Source: Bacillus sp. MYb209
GTDB lineage: Bacteria; Bacillota; Bacilli; Bacillales; Bacillaceae_G
Length of the DNA: 64,000 bases
Assembly (NCBI RefSeq): GCF_002975175.1
Contig: NZ_PCNZ01000003.1
Location: 248,001 to 312,000 of the forward strand
Direction: 5' to 3'
Shown: positions 44,390 through 53,286 of the stretch, piece by piece
How the letters are laid out: every line of letters begins with the position of its first letter
Numbering within the stretch: position 1 is the stretch's first letter
The notes under the pieces: model-generated
Seen by the model: the letters and a program-made list of their open reading frames with translations, nothing else
What the model was told of the DNA's origin: nothing
The model's database searches: none
Program-made: the position numbers and the translations under genes

Positions 44390-44893
44390 TTGAAATCAAC
44401 ATTAATCATTCTTCGAGGAAACTCCGCAAGTGGCAAAACAACAATCGCAAAAGAACTGCAAGAACATTTCGGTCAGGGAACACTTCTAGTCTCACAAGAC
44501 GTTGTGCGTAGAGATATGCTAAAAGTGCACGACACAATGGGTAACTTATCTCATGATTTACTATTTGAAATTACGAAGTACGGAAAAGGAAAATGCGAAT
44601 TTGTTATTTTAGAAGGTATACTAAACAATCGCAGATATGGAGATATGCTGAAAGAATTAATACATTATTTTGACGGCAACGCGTATACATATTACTTCAA
44701 TTTATCGCTTGAAGAAACGATTAGACGGCATAATACGAGAGAAAAACGACATGAATTTGGAGAGGATTCATTAAGTAAATGGTATAATCCGAACGATACA
44801 ATTGCGGTCGGTAGCGAGACTGTCTTTACAGATGATTTCACGCAAAAGGACATATTTCATGCGATTCTTAATGATGTGACGCATAAAAAATAA
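44390..44893 (+). CDS. P-loop kinase (AAA/zeta-like)
   Basis: 167 residues with Walker A GNSASGKTT near the N-terminus, a SQDVVRRDML Asp-Arg segment as in small-molecule kinases, VILEGILN (Walker B-like) and a YYFNLSLEETIRRHNTREK lid with Arg residues. This pattern fits nucleoside/sugar kinase or zeta-like phosphotransferases. The acceptor is unknown. No ATG lies in frame at the right place; the TTG at 44390 follows TTTGGAG. Confidence 0.75.
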   Translation: MKSTLIILRGNSASGKTTIAKELQEHFGQGTLLVSQDVVRRDMLKVHDTMGNLSHDLLFEITKYGKGKCEFVILEGILNNRRYGDMLKELIHYFDGNAYTYYFNLSLEETIRRHNTREKRHEFGEDSLSKWYNPNDTIAVGSETVFTDDFTQKDIFHAILNDVTHKK

Positions 44894-44922
44894 GACTACC
44901 TCATTATGTCAGTCTTATTTTT
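44888..44922. terminator. convergent terminator
   Basis: AATAAGACT / AGTCTTATT stem followed by TTTTT, between the kinase gene and the convergent zinc-motif gene. Confidence 0.7.
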
Positions 44923-45596
44923 TATGTTCCTTGAATTTCAGTTTTCATAGCGGAACACTCTTTACATAAATAATAATGTATATTCATTTCCCCGAACTGA
45001 AAATCAACTACTGGAATAAGTTCCCGTTCCTCAAGATCTTGTGTAATTGTAGCAACATATTTCATCTCTTTCGAACAAGTTGGACATCCTAAATCTTCTG
45101 GAACATCATCGTATAGGGGCGCTCCTAACAATCTACATACATATTCCGAACCGAATAAGTCAAAAGCTTCCCAGTAACTATCTTCATCAGTAGGTATATC
45201 TTCATTTTTCATATTCGTTAGCTTTACATTAGTTTTTGGAAGATTGACCGGTAGCTTATCCTCATCTTCCATAATCCACTTTTCCGTATTGTCTTGCTTT
45301 ATTATTTGTACCGTTTTACCACCATTACTTAATTGAAAATATTGCGGCTCCCACACCATCGCACAATTCAAGCAAGAGACGAATGGTAAAACATTCATTT
45401 CATCATTTTTAAGTTCAGCAAGCCTCTCATCTTTCAAATCTAAACTAAAGATTTGATGCATTTTCTCACCGCATAACTTACATAGTGGTAATTCACAATC
45501 TTGACCACCGAAATAATGATTATATGAATCTTTCCCTTCCATTACTCTATACCCTTTCATTTGATTGCAATGTGTGCCATATAATTCCATTGTCAT
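44922..45596 (-). CDS. protein with CxxC zinc motifs, unknown function
   Basis: 224 residues with four cysteine pairs: CKLCG and CLNC in the first half, CPTC and CKEC in the second, suggesting two zinc-ribbon-like sites. Between them is an acidic stretch (DKLPVNLPKTNVKL, DIPTDEDSYWEAFDLFG). No family recognised with confidence; some resemblance to DUF1963-type proteins. GCGAGG supports the ATG at 45596. Confidence 0.6.
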   Translation of the reverse strand: MTMELYGTHCNQMKGYRVMEGKDSYNHYFGGQDCELPLCKLCGEKMHQIFSLDLKDERLAELKNDEMNVLPFVSCLNCAMVWEPQYFQLSNGGKTVQIIKQDNTEKWIMEDEDKLPVNLPKTNVKLTNMKNEDIPTDEDSYWEAFDLFGSEYVCRLLGAPLYDDVPEDLGCPTCSKEMKYVATITQDLEERELIPVVDFQFGEMNIHYYLCKECSAMKTEIQGT

Positions 45597-45655
45597 ATTT
45601 AATCCTCGCTTCATTTAAATCAATAAATTCTTATCCTTTAACCTTTATAACATAA

Positions 45656-46219
45656 TTACACTTCAAATTTTAAATACCAATAAATCGCAACTTCATCATT
45701 TTGCTCATTTATCCCTTTATAAACAAGAAAATCTAATCCCCCAATTACAAATCCACATTTCTCATAAAACTTACATGCTGCCACATTATTATTTTGTGTT
45801 TCAAGCATAATGCCTGGCATATTACCGTCTTTTGCCCACTTCTTTGCTTGTACTATTAACCTTCTACCAATTCCGAGTTCTCGACATTCTTTATCCACTT
45901 TTATATCTTCTATGTATGCATAGCGATTCCAATTCTTTTTCAATATCATAACTCCTACGATCTGGTTATATAAGAGCGCTATGTAAATTACTTGATTAGG
46001 ATTATTCATATATTCATTGTACGCTAGCTCTTCATCGTCATCATACTTATCTTCTAAATAACTTTTTTCATAGCCAGGTACTTTTTCGACTGTATATTCT
46101 ATTTTGTTATTTATTTTTGAAACAGAAAGAACTAACCGGGTATTCACTGTAAAACTATCATCAATTGCAGGTAAATAGTCTAAATCATTTATTTCTAATT
46201 TTCTAATTAAAAGGTTCAT
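45656..46219 (-). CDS. satA: streptothricin acetyltransferase-like GNAT
   Basis: 187 residues matching SatA/YyaR: the N-terminus has INDLDYLPAIDDSFTVNTRLVL, followed by an acidic YLEDKYDDDEELAYNEY loop, then YIEDIKVDKECRELGIGRRLI (acetyl-CoA loop) and LETQNNNVAACKFYEKCGFVIGG (segments quoted separately). SatA enzymes detoxify streptothricin by acetylating its lysine moiety, known from B. subtilis and B. anthracis. TTAAGGAG precedes the ATG. Confidence 0.83.
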   Translation of the reverse strand: MNLLIRKLEINDLDYLPAIDDSFTVNTRLVLSVSKINNKIEYTVEKVPGYEKSYLEDKYDDDEELAYNEYMNNPNQVIYIALLYNQIVGVMILKKNWNRYAYIEDIKVDKECRELGIGRRLIVQAKKWAKDGNMPGIMLETQNNNVAACKFYEKCGFVIGGLDFLVYKGINEQNDEVAIYWYLKFEV

Positions 46220-46263
46220 TATTTTCTCCTTAAAATAAACGTTTCATATCTTTCTTCTTTATA

Positions 46264-46755
46264 CTAAATAGTTGTCGCAATTCCTGCTAGAAATAAACTT
46301 ACGATCGCTAAAAAAGGCGTACCCACTACAGCCCCTCTTAAATGAAACTGGTAATCTTTATATCCCTGCATCCCTTCTGTACTAGGAATAACTACAAACC
46401 GCGGAGTAATCCAGCAAAATATAAGCCAATCAATTATAAGTAAATCTACTAAATTGAAAATCATTAAAATGCCAAAAGTATGTAAATAAGCCTCAATATA
46501 CAATAATTTTTCATGGTGATGTAGTATATATGTAGAAACAAAAGGTGTACCGAAGAGAATAATATTATATATAAGTCCGAAATAAATCGTTTGCCTTTTT
46601 TCATTTATCGATTTTGGAAAAACTATTTTTTGAATATCTTTCGGATAATCATTTAACCAAAGACGGGGATTATAATACAAAGACCCTAATATCATAATAG
46701 ACAGTATAAAAGACATGGAAATACCGACAATCAGCATTTGTTCAATTTGCCCCAC
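46264..46755 (-). CDS. four-helix membrane protein, unknown function
   Basis: 163 residues with hydrophobic segments at about 8-27, 57-77, 90-112 and 140-160, and a conserved-looking YNPRLWLNDYPKDIQ loop after the first. I recall homologues only as uncharacterised bacillus membrane proteins. The start is a GTG at 46755 placed behind AAGGAGGGG; no ATG fits. Confidence 0.6.
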   Translation of the reverse strand: MGQIEQMLIVGISMSFILSIMILGSLYYNPRLWLNDYPKDIQKIVFPKSINEKRQTIYFGLIYNIILFGTPFVSTYILHHHEKLLYIEAYLHTFGILMIFNLVDLLIIDWLIFCWITPRFVVIPSTEGMQGYKDYQFHLRGAVVGTPFLAIVSLFLAGIATTI

Positions 46756-47018
46756 AAATTAGCCCCTCCTTATTTACAATTGGTATGTACTTAATTCACT
46801 TAATTAGACATTGTATGCATGATACAACCTAAAAATTAACAAATATTATTATTAAAACTTTTTCGTTATTACTTGATTTTCCCTAACGTCCATGCTTATT
46901 TCTTGCAATATGGTTGCAGATTTAATAAAGTGAACATCTAATTAGTGTTGTTCACCTTCGCTAATTATTACAGAGTAAATATTTTTAAATTTACATAAAG
47001 ATAGGATTGGTGAAACGA

Positions 47019-47399
47019 ATGAAAATCGAACATATCGCAATTTGGGTAAATGATTTAGAATTAATGCGTACTTTTTATACGAAGTATTTCAACGGCAAAG
47101 CAAACTCTTTATATCATAATGAAGCAAAACAATTTGAATCTTATTTTATTACGTTCGAATCTGGAGCGCGCCTTGAAATTATGCGTAAGAAAGGTATAGA
47201 GAACGAGCCTAATCTTAATATAACTGGCTATGCACATATGGCTTTCTCTGTTGGAAGTGAAGAACGTGTAAATGAACTGACAAAAACGTTAAAAGAAGCA
47301 GGCTATTCTTTATTAAATGGACCACGTTTCACTGGAGATGGCTATTACGAAAGTGTAATAAGCGATCCAGAAGGCAATCAAATAGAAATCACTATTTAG
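47019..47399 (+). CDS. VOC superfamily (glyoxalase-like) protein
   Basis: 126 residues with two βαβββ modules. [20 protein letters not shown] gives the first metal His, the middle GARLEIMRK gives an acidic position, [15 protein letters not shown] the second His, and DPEGNQIEI the final Glu. Complete VOC metal site. Function could be lyase, dioxygenase or antibiotic binding. The ATG at 47019 is chosen because the domain begins there; a TTG four codons upstream is also possible. Confidence 0.82.
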   Translation: MKIEHIAIWVNDLELMRTFYTKYFNGKANSLYHNEAKQFESYFITFESGARLEIMRKKGIENEPNLNITGYAHMAFSVGSEERVNELTKTLKEAGYSLLNGPRFTGDGYYESVISDPEGNQIEITI

Positions 47400-47451
47400 T
47401 TATCTTTTATCTTTTCTGAAGAACAAATGAAGATTAGTTTGGAGGAATACT

Positions 47452-47937
47452 ATGCATAAGCTACATTTCAAAAAATTTGAAGCAACAGATTTCAATCAAT
47501 ACTTTCAGCTCGTATCAAATGAAAAAGTGATGGCACAAATTACAGAGCGTGCAATTCCGTTAGACGAAGCGCAAAACGACTATAAAAAACTGTTAACGCG
47601 CAATGAAAAACATAAATTATTCGGCTCCTACAAAGTGTATGATTCTATTACAAATGAATTTATCGGTCTTGGACATGTAACAGCAAATGAGGATGCTACA
47701 AACGAAGCTGAACTTGGTTATATGATATTGCCGGAGCACTGGGGAAAAAGATACGGTAGCGGGATTGCAGCAGAATTAATGGATATAGCGAAGCAAACAG
47801 ATGTAAACGTACTAAAAGCAATTATCGATCCAAACAATATCCCCTCTCGAAAAATTTTAATAAACGTTGGTTTTACATCAGAGAAAGTTTGTGAAATTGA
47901 TGGATTGCCTGGGGAGATTTTGAGTAAATATATTTAA
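47452..47937 (+). CDS. GNAT family N-acetyltransferase
   Basis: 161 residues of the acetyltransferase_3/RimJ-like type. Seen: EAELGYMILPEHWGKRYGSGIAAELM (acetyl-CoA loop GKRYGSG) and IIDPNNIPSRKILINVGF. The opening LHFKKFEATDFNQYFQLV is typical. TTTGGAGG precedes the ATG. It follows the VOC gene by about 50 bp in the same direction and may share its transcript. Confidence 0.83.
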   Translation: MHKLHFKKFEATDFNQYFQLVSNEKVMAQITERAIPLDEAQNDYKKLLTRNEKHKLFGSYKVYDSITNEFIGLGHVTANEDATNEAELGYMILPEHWGKRYGSGIAAELMDIAKQTDVNVLKAIIDPNNIPSRKILINVGFTSEKVCEIDGLPGEILSKYI

Positions 47938-47950
47938 CTATATAAAAAGG

Positions 47951-48109
47951 CGATGCTACCACTCACAAAAGGCGTTTACGTTAATACACCCGACCTCTCT
48001 ATTTAAGATTGGCCAGATGCTTACTACAGGCTATAACTTTGACCGGTTAATGGAAGTAAAGGCTAAATATGATCCGAAAAATATTTTCAACTTCCCGCAA
48101 AGTATTCCG
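47951..48109 (+). pseudogene. remnant of a BBE-domain FAD oxidoreductase
   Basis: Reading through one stop and one frameshift gives GVYVNTPDLSI-stop-DWPDAYY, then in the next frame GYNFDRLMEVKAKYDP and KNIFNFPQSIP. This is the C-terminal berberine-bridge-enzyme (BBE) segment of FAD-linked oxidoreductases. The TAA is at 48004-48006 and the frame changes near 48028. The N-terminal 400 residues are gone, so the gene was mostly deleted. The upstream GNAT gene sits where the rest would have been. Confidence 0.7.
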
Positions 48110-48166
48110 TTATCGTTTATATTTCTTTTGCATGATAGTGATTTGGTTTCGTACCTCCCCATCACC

Positions 48167-48724
48167 TTACATAAAGCAAGTGAACACGAAAGCCGGTGGA
48201 ATATTCCAGTTTATTTTCTTCACCTCAATATTTGCAAAAAAAGACCGGAAAAATTGGTGTTTAAAACGTGTATATTGGAAAGTAATAAATTTCCCATCTT
48301 CCCCTAATACTTCTTTTGTTACCTGTAATATCTTTGTAGAAGTATCAAGGGATAAACTGGTAAATGGCAATCCTGAAATAATATAATCCACTTGGGTAAT
48401 TTTATATTGCTGAATATACTTTTCCGTATATTCGGCAGAGTCATGAATAATGTACACATTTTCCATGTGTGAGTATCGCTCTTGAAGTATACGGTAAAAC
48501 TGTGCGTTATTCTCAATGATTAGCAATACTGTTTCATTATGTTTATGTTGAATGAGCTGTTCCGTAAACACTCCAGTTCCTGGTCCATATTCAATAATGC
48601 ATTTTGCTTGTTCAAAATTTATAGGGGCTACCATTTGTTTTGCAAGTTGCTTAGAACTTGACAATACTGCTCCTACAGTTCTTGGGTGCTTTATATATTC
48701 ACTTAAAAAATGTAGTACATGCAT
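48167..48724 (-). CDS. SAM-dependent methyltransferase, phospholipid N-methyltransferase-like
   Basis: 185 residues: HFLSEYIKHPRTVGAVLSSSKQLAKQMV at the start is typical of the COG3963/PmtA-like group. SAM motif I is IIEYGPGTGVFTEQL, motif II reads VLLIIENNAQFYRIL, and the catalytic region is YIISGLPFTSL. Related proteins methylate phosphatidylethanolamine or rRNA adenines; PG-PF here is closer to lipid methyltransferases. GAGGAAG precedes the ATG. Its 3' end reaches close to the oxidoreductase remnant. Confidence 0.78.
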   Translation of the reverse strand: MHVLHFLSEYIKHPRTVGAVLSSSKQLAKQMVAPINFEQAKCIIEYGPGTGVFTEQLIQHKHNETVLLIIENNAQFYRILQERYSHMENVYIIHDSAEYTEKYIQQYKITQVDYIISGLPFTSLSLDTSTKILQVTKEVLGEDGKFITFQYTRFKHQFFRSFFANIEVKKINWNIPPAFVFTCFM

Positions 48725-49228
48725 AGTCTTCTTCCTCTTTCCTTGTAGGATACAAGGTATACTCTACTAAAAAAATATTAGAATACGATGAGAAATACAT
48801 AAGATATTCTTAATGTCCCCCTAAATACAAAAGAAACTTAACCAACAAGTCACACATGCTTTAACATGGAGAAACAAGTATAATAGCGCCACATGCTTGT
48901 TATTATGACGTTCTTGGCATGCGAGTCATGCTTGTAGAGACTCCATGTCAAACTAATATCGCTCTGTACTTTTATTTTGCAGAAAACGACCAACTTAGGA
49001 TATCAAATGAAGAGTGTCAATTTTGCTGTATTTTCTATGTCGCGAACAAAGAAAATATATACTTTTTTAACTGTATTTGTTAAATGAAAAAGACACTTTA
49101 GAAATTTCTTTTTTCATCCTCTTTTAATGATTTTTTCATCCAAATTTCATCTGAATCTCATTCTTATTAGTTTCACTCTGTATATAAATTGGCGTTGGCC
49201 ATAAAAAACTAGTAAGGAGGAATCCTAC
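48725..49228. other. intergenic region with possible gene relic
   Basis: About 500 bp without a credible gene. Between 48864 and 49083 the plus strand can be read as ...ACYYDVLGMRVMLVETP..., then a frame to a stop near 49083; DVLGMRV resembles the start of a glyoxalase/VOC domain, but the rest does not fit and there is no start. The right part presumably carries the DUF347 promoter and ends in AAGGAGG. Confidence 0.3.
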
Positions 49229-50065
49229 ATGAAATATTATGAGAAGGATCAGGATAATAATAGAGAAAATCCATCCATTTCTGATGAAGTCGCTTCCGTT
49301 TCATCACGAGGCTGGCAGATGCTGAACAAGGTTCCAGAAGTCACGATTTTCTTCTGGATTATCAAAATCATGGCAACTACTGTGGGCGAGACAGGCGCAG
49401 ACTTCTTAAATACAAACCTGAACTTTGGCTTGACCAAAACGACTTTTGTTATGAGTGCTCTCTTGTTCATCACACTGTTCTTCCAGTTCAGGTTGAAGAA
49501 GTATGTTCCAGGGATTTACTGGTTCACTGTCTTGCTGATTAGTGTTGTCGGCACGCTAGTCACCGACAATCTTACGGACAACTTCGGGGTCGCTTTAAAG
49601 ACGACCACCATCGTTTTCACCCTCGCGCTACTGGCGACTTTTGCCGCTTGGTACGCGAGTGAGAAGACATTGTCCATTCACTCTATTTACACGACAAAGC
49701 GAGAAGCATTCTACTGGTTGGCTATCCTATTCACCTTCGCCTTAGGTACTGCAGCTGGTGATCTCGTAGCAGAGAGTCTCAACTTAGGTTACTGGATTTC
49801 AGCACTCATATTCGCCGCATTAATTGGGGCTGTAACCGTCGCTTACTACCGCTTCAAGCTAAATGCAGTGTTGGCCTTTTGGATCGCCTATATCTTGACT
49901 CGCCCTTTCGGCGCCTCTTTTGGCGACTACCTATCACAGCCTCACGATGCCGGTGGTCTTGGTCTCGGTACGGTTGGAACAAGCGTAATCTTCCTCTTAA
50001 CAATCTTGAGCTTAGTTATTTATTTGACCAAGACGAAAAAAGACGCGAGCCCGAGCCTTAATTAA
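49229..50065 (+). CDS. DUF347/COG4705 repeat membrane protein, likely acquired
   Basis: 278 residues, multi-pass, with four copies of a short membrane repeat: TTVGETGADFLNTNLNFG, GTLVTDNLTDNFGV, GTAAGDLVAESLNLG and RPFGASFGDYLSQP, each with a Gly/acidic pair in a helix. This is the DUF347 arrangement of COG4705 proteins; function unknown, with ion transport sometimes proposed. The coding region is clearly richer in G and C than its neighbours, especially at third positions, pointing to horizontal gain. AAGGAGG before the ATG. Confidence 0.75.
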   Translation: MKYYEKDQDNNRENPSISDEVASVSSRGWQMLNKVPEVTIFFWIIKIMATTVGETGADFLNTNLNFGLTKTTFVMSALLFITLFFQFRLKKYVPGIYWFTVLLISVVGTLVTDNLTDNFGVALKTTTIVFTLALLATFAAWYASEKTLSIHSIYTTKREAFYWLAILFTFALGTAAGDLVAESLNLGYWISALIFAALIGAVTVAYYRFKLNAVLAFWIAYILTRPFGASFGDYLSQPHDAGGLGLGTVGTSVIFLLTILSLVIYLTKTKKDASPSLN

Positions 50066-50144
50066 TATATATTTTGTCTAAACCTTAAAATAGGTGACAT
50101 GATTTCCTAATCGTTATTACAAAATTTCAACCAAAAGAAAATTA

Positions 50145-50183
50145 AAAGGCAATACTACTTTAAACTAACAGTAGTATTGCCTT
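50145..50183. terminator. convergent terminator
   Basis: AAAGGCAATACTAC / GTAGTATTGCCTTT perfect stem with 12-base loop between the DUF347 gene and the convergent reductase gene. Confidence 0.8.
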
Positions 50184-50199
50184 TATATAAAATAAATCA

Positions 50200-50745
50200 T
50201 TATTCCCTTATTTCGTCTACTATACTATGAATTAAAGAAATTAGAGCTTGTTTTGTTCCCTCATCTGTAACTTTTGCATCATCACTAAATTTAGTGCGTA
50301 CAGACGGGATTAATAACGAGCCATTTTGAACGACAACTGTATCTAACATGCCTAGTGTAAGTAACAAAGATTCATGGGCTTTATCCCCTCCCGCAATTGA
50401 CGGTGAAGCTGTTATGATAGCCACTGGTTTTTTATATAGTTCCGCTGATGAAACAAGCCATTCTAACGCATTTTTTAAAACTCCTGGTATACCTTTTGCA
50501 TACTCTGGCGTACAAATAATAAGTGCATGTGCTTCACTTAATGTCTTTCGAAATTCTTCAACAACAATAGGAGCTCCAACTCGATCTACATCCGGATTAA
50601 AATGAGGAAGTTCCTCTATTCCCTTATAAATAGTGTAATCTATACCTTCTGGAATAAATGCTGCTAAAGTTTTTAATACATTTGTATTAGATGACCCTTC
50701 CCTAATACTGCCTGAAATCGCTATAACCTTTTTGTGTTTGCTCAT
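50200..50745 (-). CDS. NADPH-dependent FMN reductase family protein
   Basis: 181 residues, flavodoxin-like: VIAISGSIREGSSNTNVLKTL (FMN phosphate loop), PHFNPDVD, and IICTPEYAKGIPGVLKNALEWL (the PEY-G-P-LKNALDW signature), then ASPSIAGGDKA. Members reduce quinones, azo dyes, chromate or flavin. Substrate unknown. GGGGGCGAT is spaced for the ATG at 50745; an upstream ATG adds eight residues. Confidence 0.87.
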   Translation of the reverse strand: MSKHKKVIAISGSIREGSSNTNVLKTLAAFIPEGIDYTIYKGIEELPHFNPDVDRVGAPIVVEEFRKTLSEAHALIICTPEYAKGIPGVLKNALEWLVSSAELYKKPVAIITASPSIAGGDKAHESLLLTLGMLDTVVVQNGSLLIPSVRTKFSDDAKVTDEGTKQALISLIHSIVDEIRE

Positions 50746-50924
50746 ATGATCGCCCCCTACGAACATCATACTTATACGACCATAGAAAAATCAAAAATAT
50801 TGAATCATTTATCAAATGTACATCTATTAAATTTGTTTACATAATAATATTATGTTTTTAAAATCCAAACATTATTACCGTTATTACTTTCATCGCTTTG
50901 CATTTAGTCTCTACATACCATGCA

Positions 50925-51923
50925 CTATTCCACCACCGAAAGTAAAACTTTCTCAAGGTCTTTTTTAGACAACATACTATCGTTTACATACACTTGATAT
51001 GCATTTCTTCCTTCTTTTGCTGGCACAACTATTTTCATAGCCCGTACATTTGACTCTTTATACTCACCGAATGTAATGTCATATCCGTTTAATTTATATG
51101 TTACAATGTCTTTATAAAAATTTGGTCCTTTTTCAGTTGCTTTATCAAATGGTTCTTCAATAAAATAATCTTTTTTATCATCTTCAAGTATTTCTAATTG
51201 ATGAATTGTAAATCCTAATTCCGCATTCGATGTAGATGGCTTTTTTTTCACATTACGATCTTCATATCTCATCGTAATTAGAGGGATTGGTTTTCCAACC
51301 GTTGCATTTGCTTTTGCTTCTTCAAATACTAGTTGATACCCAGAAGGAATATATGTAGGACGCTTTATTGGAAAACCAATTATTTGTTCGGCTTGTTCAT
51401 ATGTATATGTAAAATGTTGATCTAATCTTTCTTCATATTTGTTTAACTCTTCCATTACCTCACTATCTCTTTTCTCTTCATCAGCATTTAGACGGTCTGT
51501 AGCTGTATATTTTCTTTCCTCATTCTCTACGACACTAACTTTCTTATAAAAATGATATGTTTCTTGTAATAACTCTACATATTTTTCAAAGTCCTCTGTT
51601 GCAAATAGTTTTTTAGCGACTTCTATCCTTTCCATTAATCCTATATAACCGTCCTCTGACATCCCCATATCTTTTCTCGCTTCTTCTGGTGTACCTACAA
51701 TCTTATCCATTATTGTTGTACCCGCAAAAGTACCAGTTGGTATAAGAACAGCCGCAGCTACAAAGCCAAGTAATAACTTTTTCTTCATAGAAGTTTTCCC
51801 TTTCTTTTTCATTTGTTGGTATTTATGAAAAGAGGTTTGTACTTTATCTTCTAGATTAGGTGTGGGTTCGAGTGTCTCTGCTTTTCTTTTCAATTCATCC
51901 GTTATATATTTTTCAAAATCCAT
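50925..51923 (-). CDS. anti-sigma factor-like membrane protein
   Basis: 332 residues: a cytoplasmic N-terminus of about 45 residues, one membrane helix (KKLLLGFVAAAVLIPTGTFAG) and a long extracellular part with repeated charged helices and a C-terminal β-rich domain. It overlaps the sigma factor gene by 11 bp and follows it, the usual place for the cognate anti-sigma. It resembles the DUF3600/DUF4179-type anti-sigma proteins of the B. cereus group. The N-terminus lacks a zinc HxxxCxxC motif, so binding is of another type. Confidence 0.75.
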   Translation of the reverse strand: MDFEKYITDELKRKAETLEPTPNLEDKVQTSFHKYQQMKKKGKTSMKKKLLLGFVAAAVLIPTGTFAGTTIMDKIVGTPEEARKDMGMSEDGYIGLMERIEVAKKLFATEDFEKYVELLQETYHFYKKVSVVENEERKYTATDRLNADEEKRDSEVMEELNKYEERLDQHFTYTYEQAEQIIGFPIKRPTYIPSGYQLVFEEAKANATVGKPIPLITMRYEDRNVKKKPSTSNAELGFTIHQLEILEDDKKDYFIEEPFDKATEKGPNFYKDIVTYKLNGYDITFGEYKESNVRAMKIVVPAKEGRNAYQVYVNDSMLSKKDLEKVLLSVVE

Positions 51924-52491
51924 TTACTTCTCCCTCCCTTACGGCTGGCATATGCTCCATTTCTGTTCTTAATCGTTTTAGTGCTATATGTAATCGAGAT
52001 TTCACTGTACCAATAGGGATTTGAAGAAGTGCAGCAATTTCATCCAAGCTATATTCATGGAAGTAACGCATAATAACAACTTCACGATGCTTATAAGATA
52101 ATTTTTGTACAACTTCCACTATTTCACTTCGTGTTTCTTTATGTAAAATACCTTCATCCATTATGTAAGACCGATCTTGTTCATACATTTTCTTCTTTTC
52201 AAAGATTCGAAATCGCCGCCACGATTTACGACGCCAATCCTGTACTTGCTTGACAACTAGTCCATGTAACCAAAAACGAAATGAACGGTTCATATCATAA
52301 TTCGTTACAGACTTCCACATTTTGATATATACCTCATTAACTATATCGTCTACATCTTGGTGTTGATTCCCTAATAAAAATACTACTGTTCTATAAATAT
52401 CTTTACTTGTTAATTCATAAATAACTTGAAAGGCTTCTTTGTCCCCAGACTCCATTTTATACAGCCATTCTTTTAATTCTACTTCATCCAA
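51913..52491 (-). CDS. ECF RNA polymerase sigma factor
   Basis: 192 residues with sigma region 2 (AFQVIYELTSKDIYRTVVFLLGN, then DVDDIVNEVYIKMW) and region 4 (QKLSYKHREVVIMRYFHEYSLDEIAALLQI and GTVKSRLHIALKRL). No regions 1 or 3, so an extracytoplasmic function sigma. It probably responds to envelope stress through the overlapping anti-sigma gene. The start is a TTG at 52491 behind AGAGGGGA; an ATG two bases later is out of frame. Confidence 0.88.
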   Translation of the reverse strand: MDEVELKEWLYKMESGDKEAFQVIYELTSKDIYRTVVFLLGNQHQDVDDIVNEVYIKMWKSVTNYDMNRSFRFWLHGLVVKQVQDWRRKSWRRFRIFEKKKMYEQDRSYIMDEGILHKETRSEIVEVVQKLSYKHREVVIMRYFHEYSLDEIAALLQIPIGTVKSRLHIALKRLRTEMEHMPAVREGEVNGF

Positions 52492-52621
52492 AATTACGTT
52501 CCCCTCTCATGATCCTTCACACTATATTCGTCCGTTTCTCACAAAAAGTTCATTTTACATAAAAATTTATTTATTACAATAAAAATATAATATATATTTT
52601 ACAGAAAGGAGGATTCGTATA

Positions 52622-53104
52622 ATGAACAAAGAGGACAAAATTCATGCTGAAAATGTATTAAAACATCTCTTTATAGGATCGCAAGTTGATGGCCTACAGT
52701 TTGGTCTTTCTCCAACGACTATAAAGATCCATTTTACAAATTTTGATGCTGCAGTTAATTATGATGGACAGTTATATGTCAACATCGAATCGAAATGGTG
52801 TTTATTTAATAATCCACCAGAAAAGTACCCTTCTAATGAAGATGAATTTGACGATTATTCCGAGGAAGAAAAATATAATAGAATTTTTAACATGAGAAGG
52901 CAGAAAGTTATAGACCTGCAATTAGGTAAGGAAACTCCACATTTGTTTATCTTACTTGAGAACGGAAAAATCATATTTGTAAATGGTTTTCATGACTATT
53001 TTGAATGTTGGCAAGCTGGGGTCCAATGTGAGGATTGGCTTGTAGTTGCTACACCTGGTAATGAAATTGCTACTTGGACTCCCGATGAATTTACTAATAA
53101 ATAA
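52622..53104 (+). CDS. hypothetical protein, possible immunity-type
   Basis: 160 acidic residues with alternating β strands (LQFGLSPTTIKIHF, HLFILLENGKIIFVNGFHDYFECWQAGV) and a DEFDDYSEEEK stretch. No family recognised. The size, acidity and position beside an IS66 scrap resemble small polymorphic-toxin immunity proteins, but that is only an impression. AAAGGAGG precedes the ATG. Confidence 0.5.
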   Translation: MNKEDKIHAENVLKHLFIGSQVDGLQFGLSPTTIKIHFTNFDAAVNYDGQLYVNIESKWCLFNNPPEKYPSNEDEFDDYSEEEKYNRIFNMRRQKVIDLQLGKETPHLFILLENGKIIFVNGFHDYFECWQAGVQCEDWLVVATPGNEIATWTPDEFTNK

Positions 53105-53105
53105 G

Positions 53106-53207
53106 ATGTCAGAAATCGCAATTGAAAAAGTATATCTTGCACAAGGAGAAACAGATTTACGTAAATCAATTGATGGACTAGCGACTGTTGTAAAAAAGCA
53201 TTTATAA
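53106..53207 (+). pseudogene. IS66 family TnpB remnant
   Basis: A 33-codon frame, MSEIAIEKVYLAQGETDL then RKSIDGLATVVKK, matches the start of the IS66 accessory protein TnpB (VYLA.G.TDMRKSIDGLA). Normal TnpB is about 115 residues; here the frame stops at once and no TnpC transposase follows. A degraded scrap of an insertion sequence. Confidence 0.75.
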
Positions 53208-53229
53208 TTCCACTGATACGCAGAAAAAT

Positions 53230-53275
53230 AAAAAAGAGAATGATTCAGAATTTTATTTCTAATCATCCTCTTTTT
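53230..53275 (-). terminator. terminator of the DinB gene at 53.3 kb
   Basis: AAAAAGAGGATGAT / ATCATTCTCTTTTT imperfect stem read on the minus strand, with a long loop and T-rich end, just after the DinB-like stop codon. Confidence 0.6.
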
Positions 53276-53286
53276 ATTTTTATATT

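Noticed and set aside
48017-48307. Plus-strand frame of 96 codons
   Set aside because: Only its first 30 codons match a BBE domain; the rest runs antisense to the methyltransferase gene. It is treated as part of a pseudogene.
48864-49083. Frame with DVLGMRV, like a glyoxalase start
   Set aside because: No start codon with a ribosome binding site, and the following residues do not fit a VOC domain. Kept only as a possible relic.
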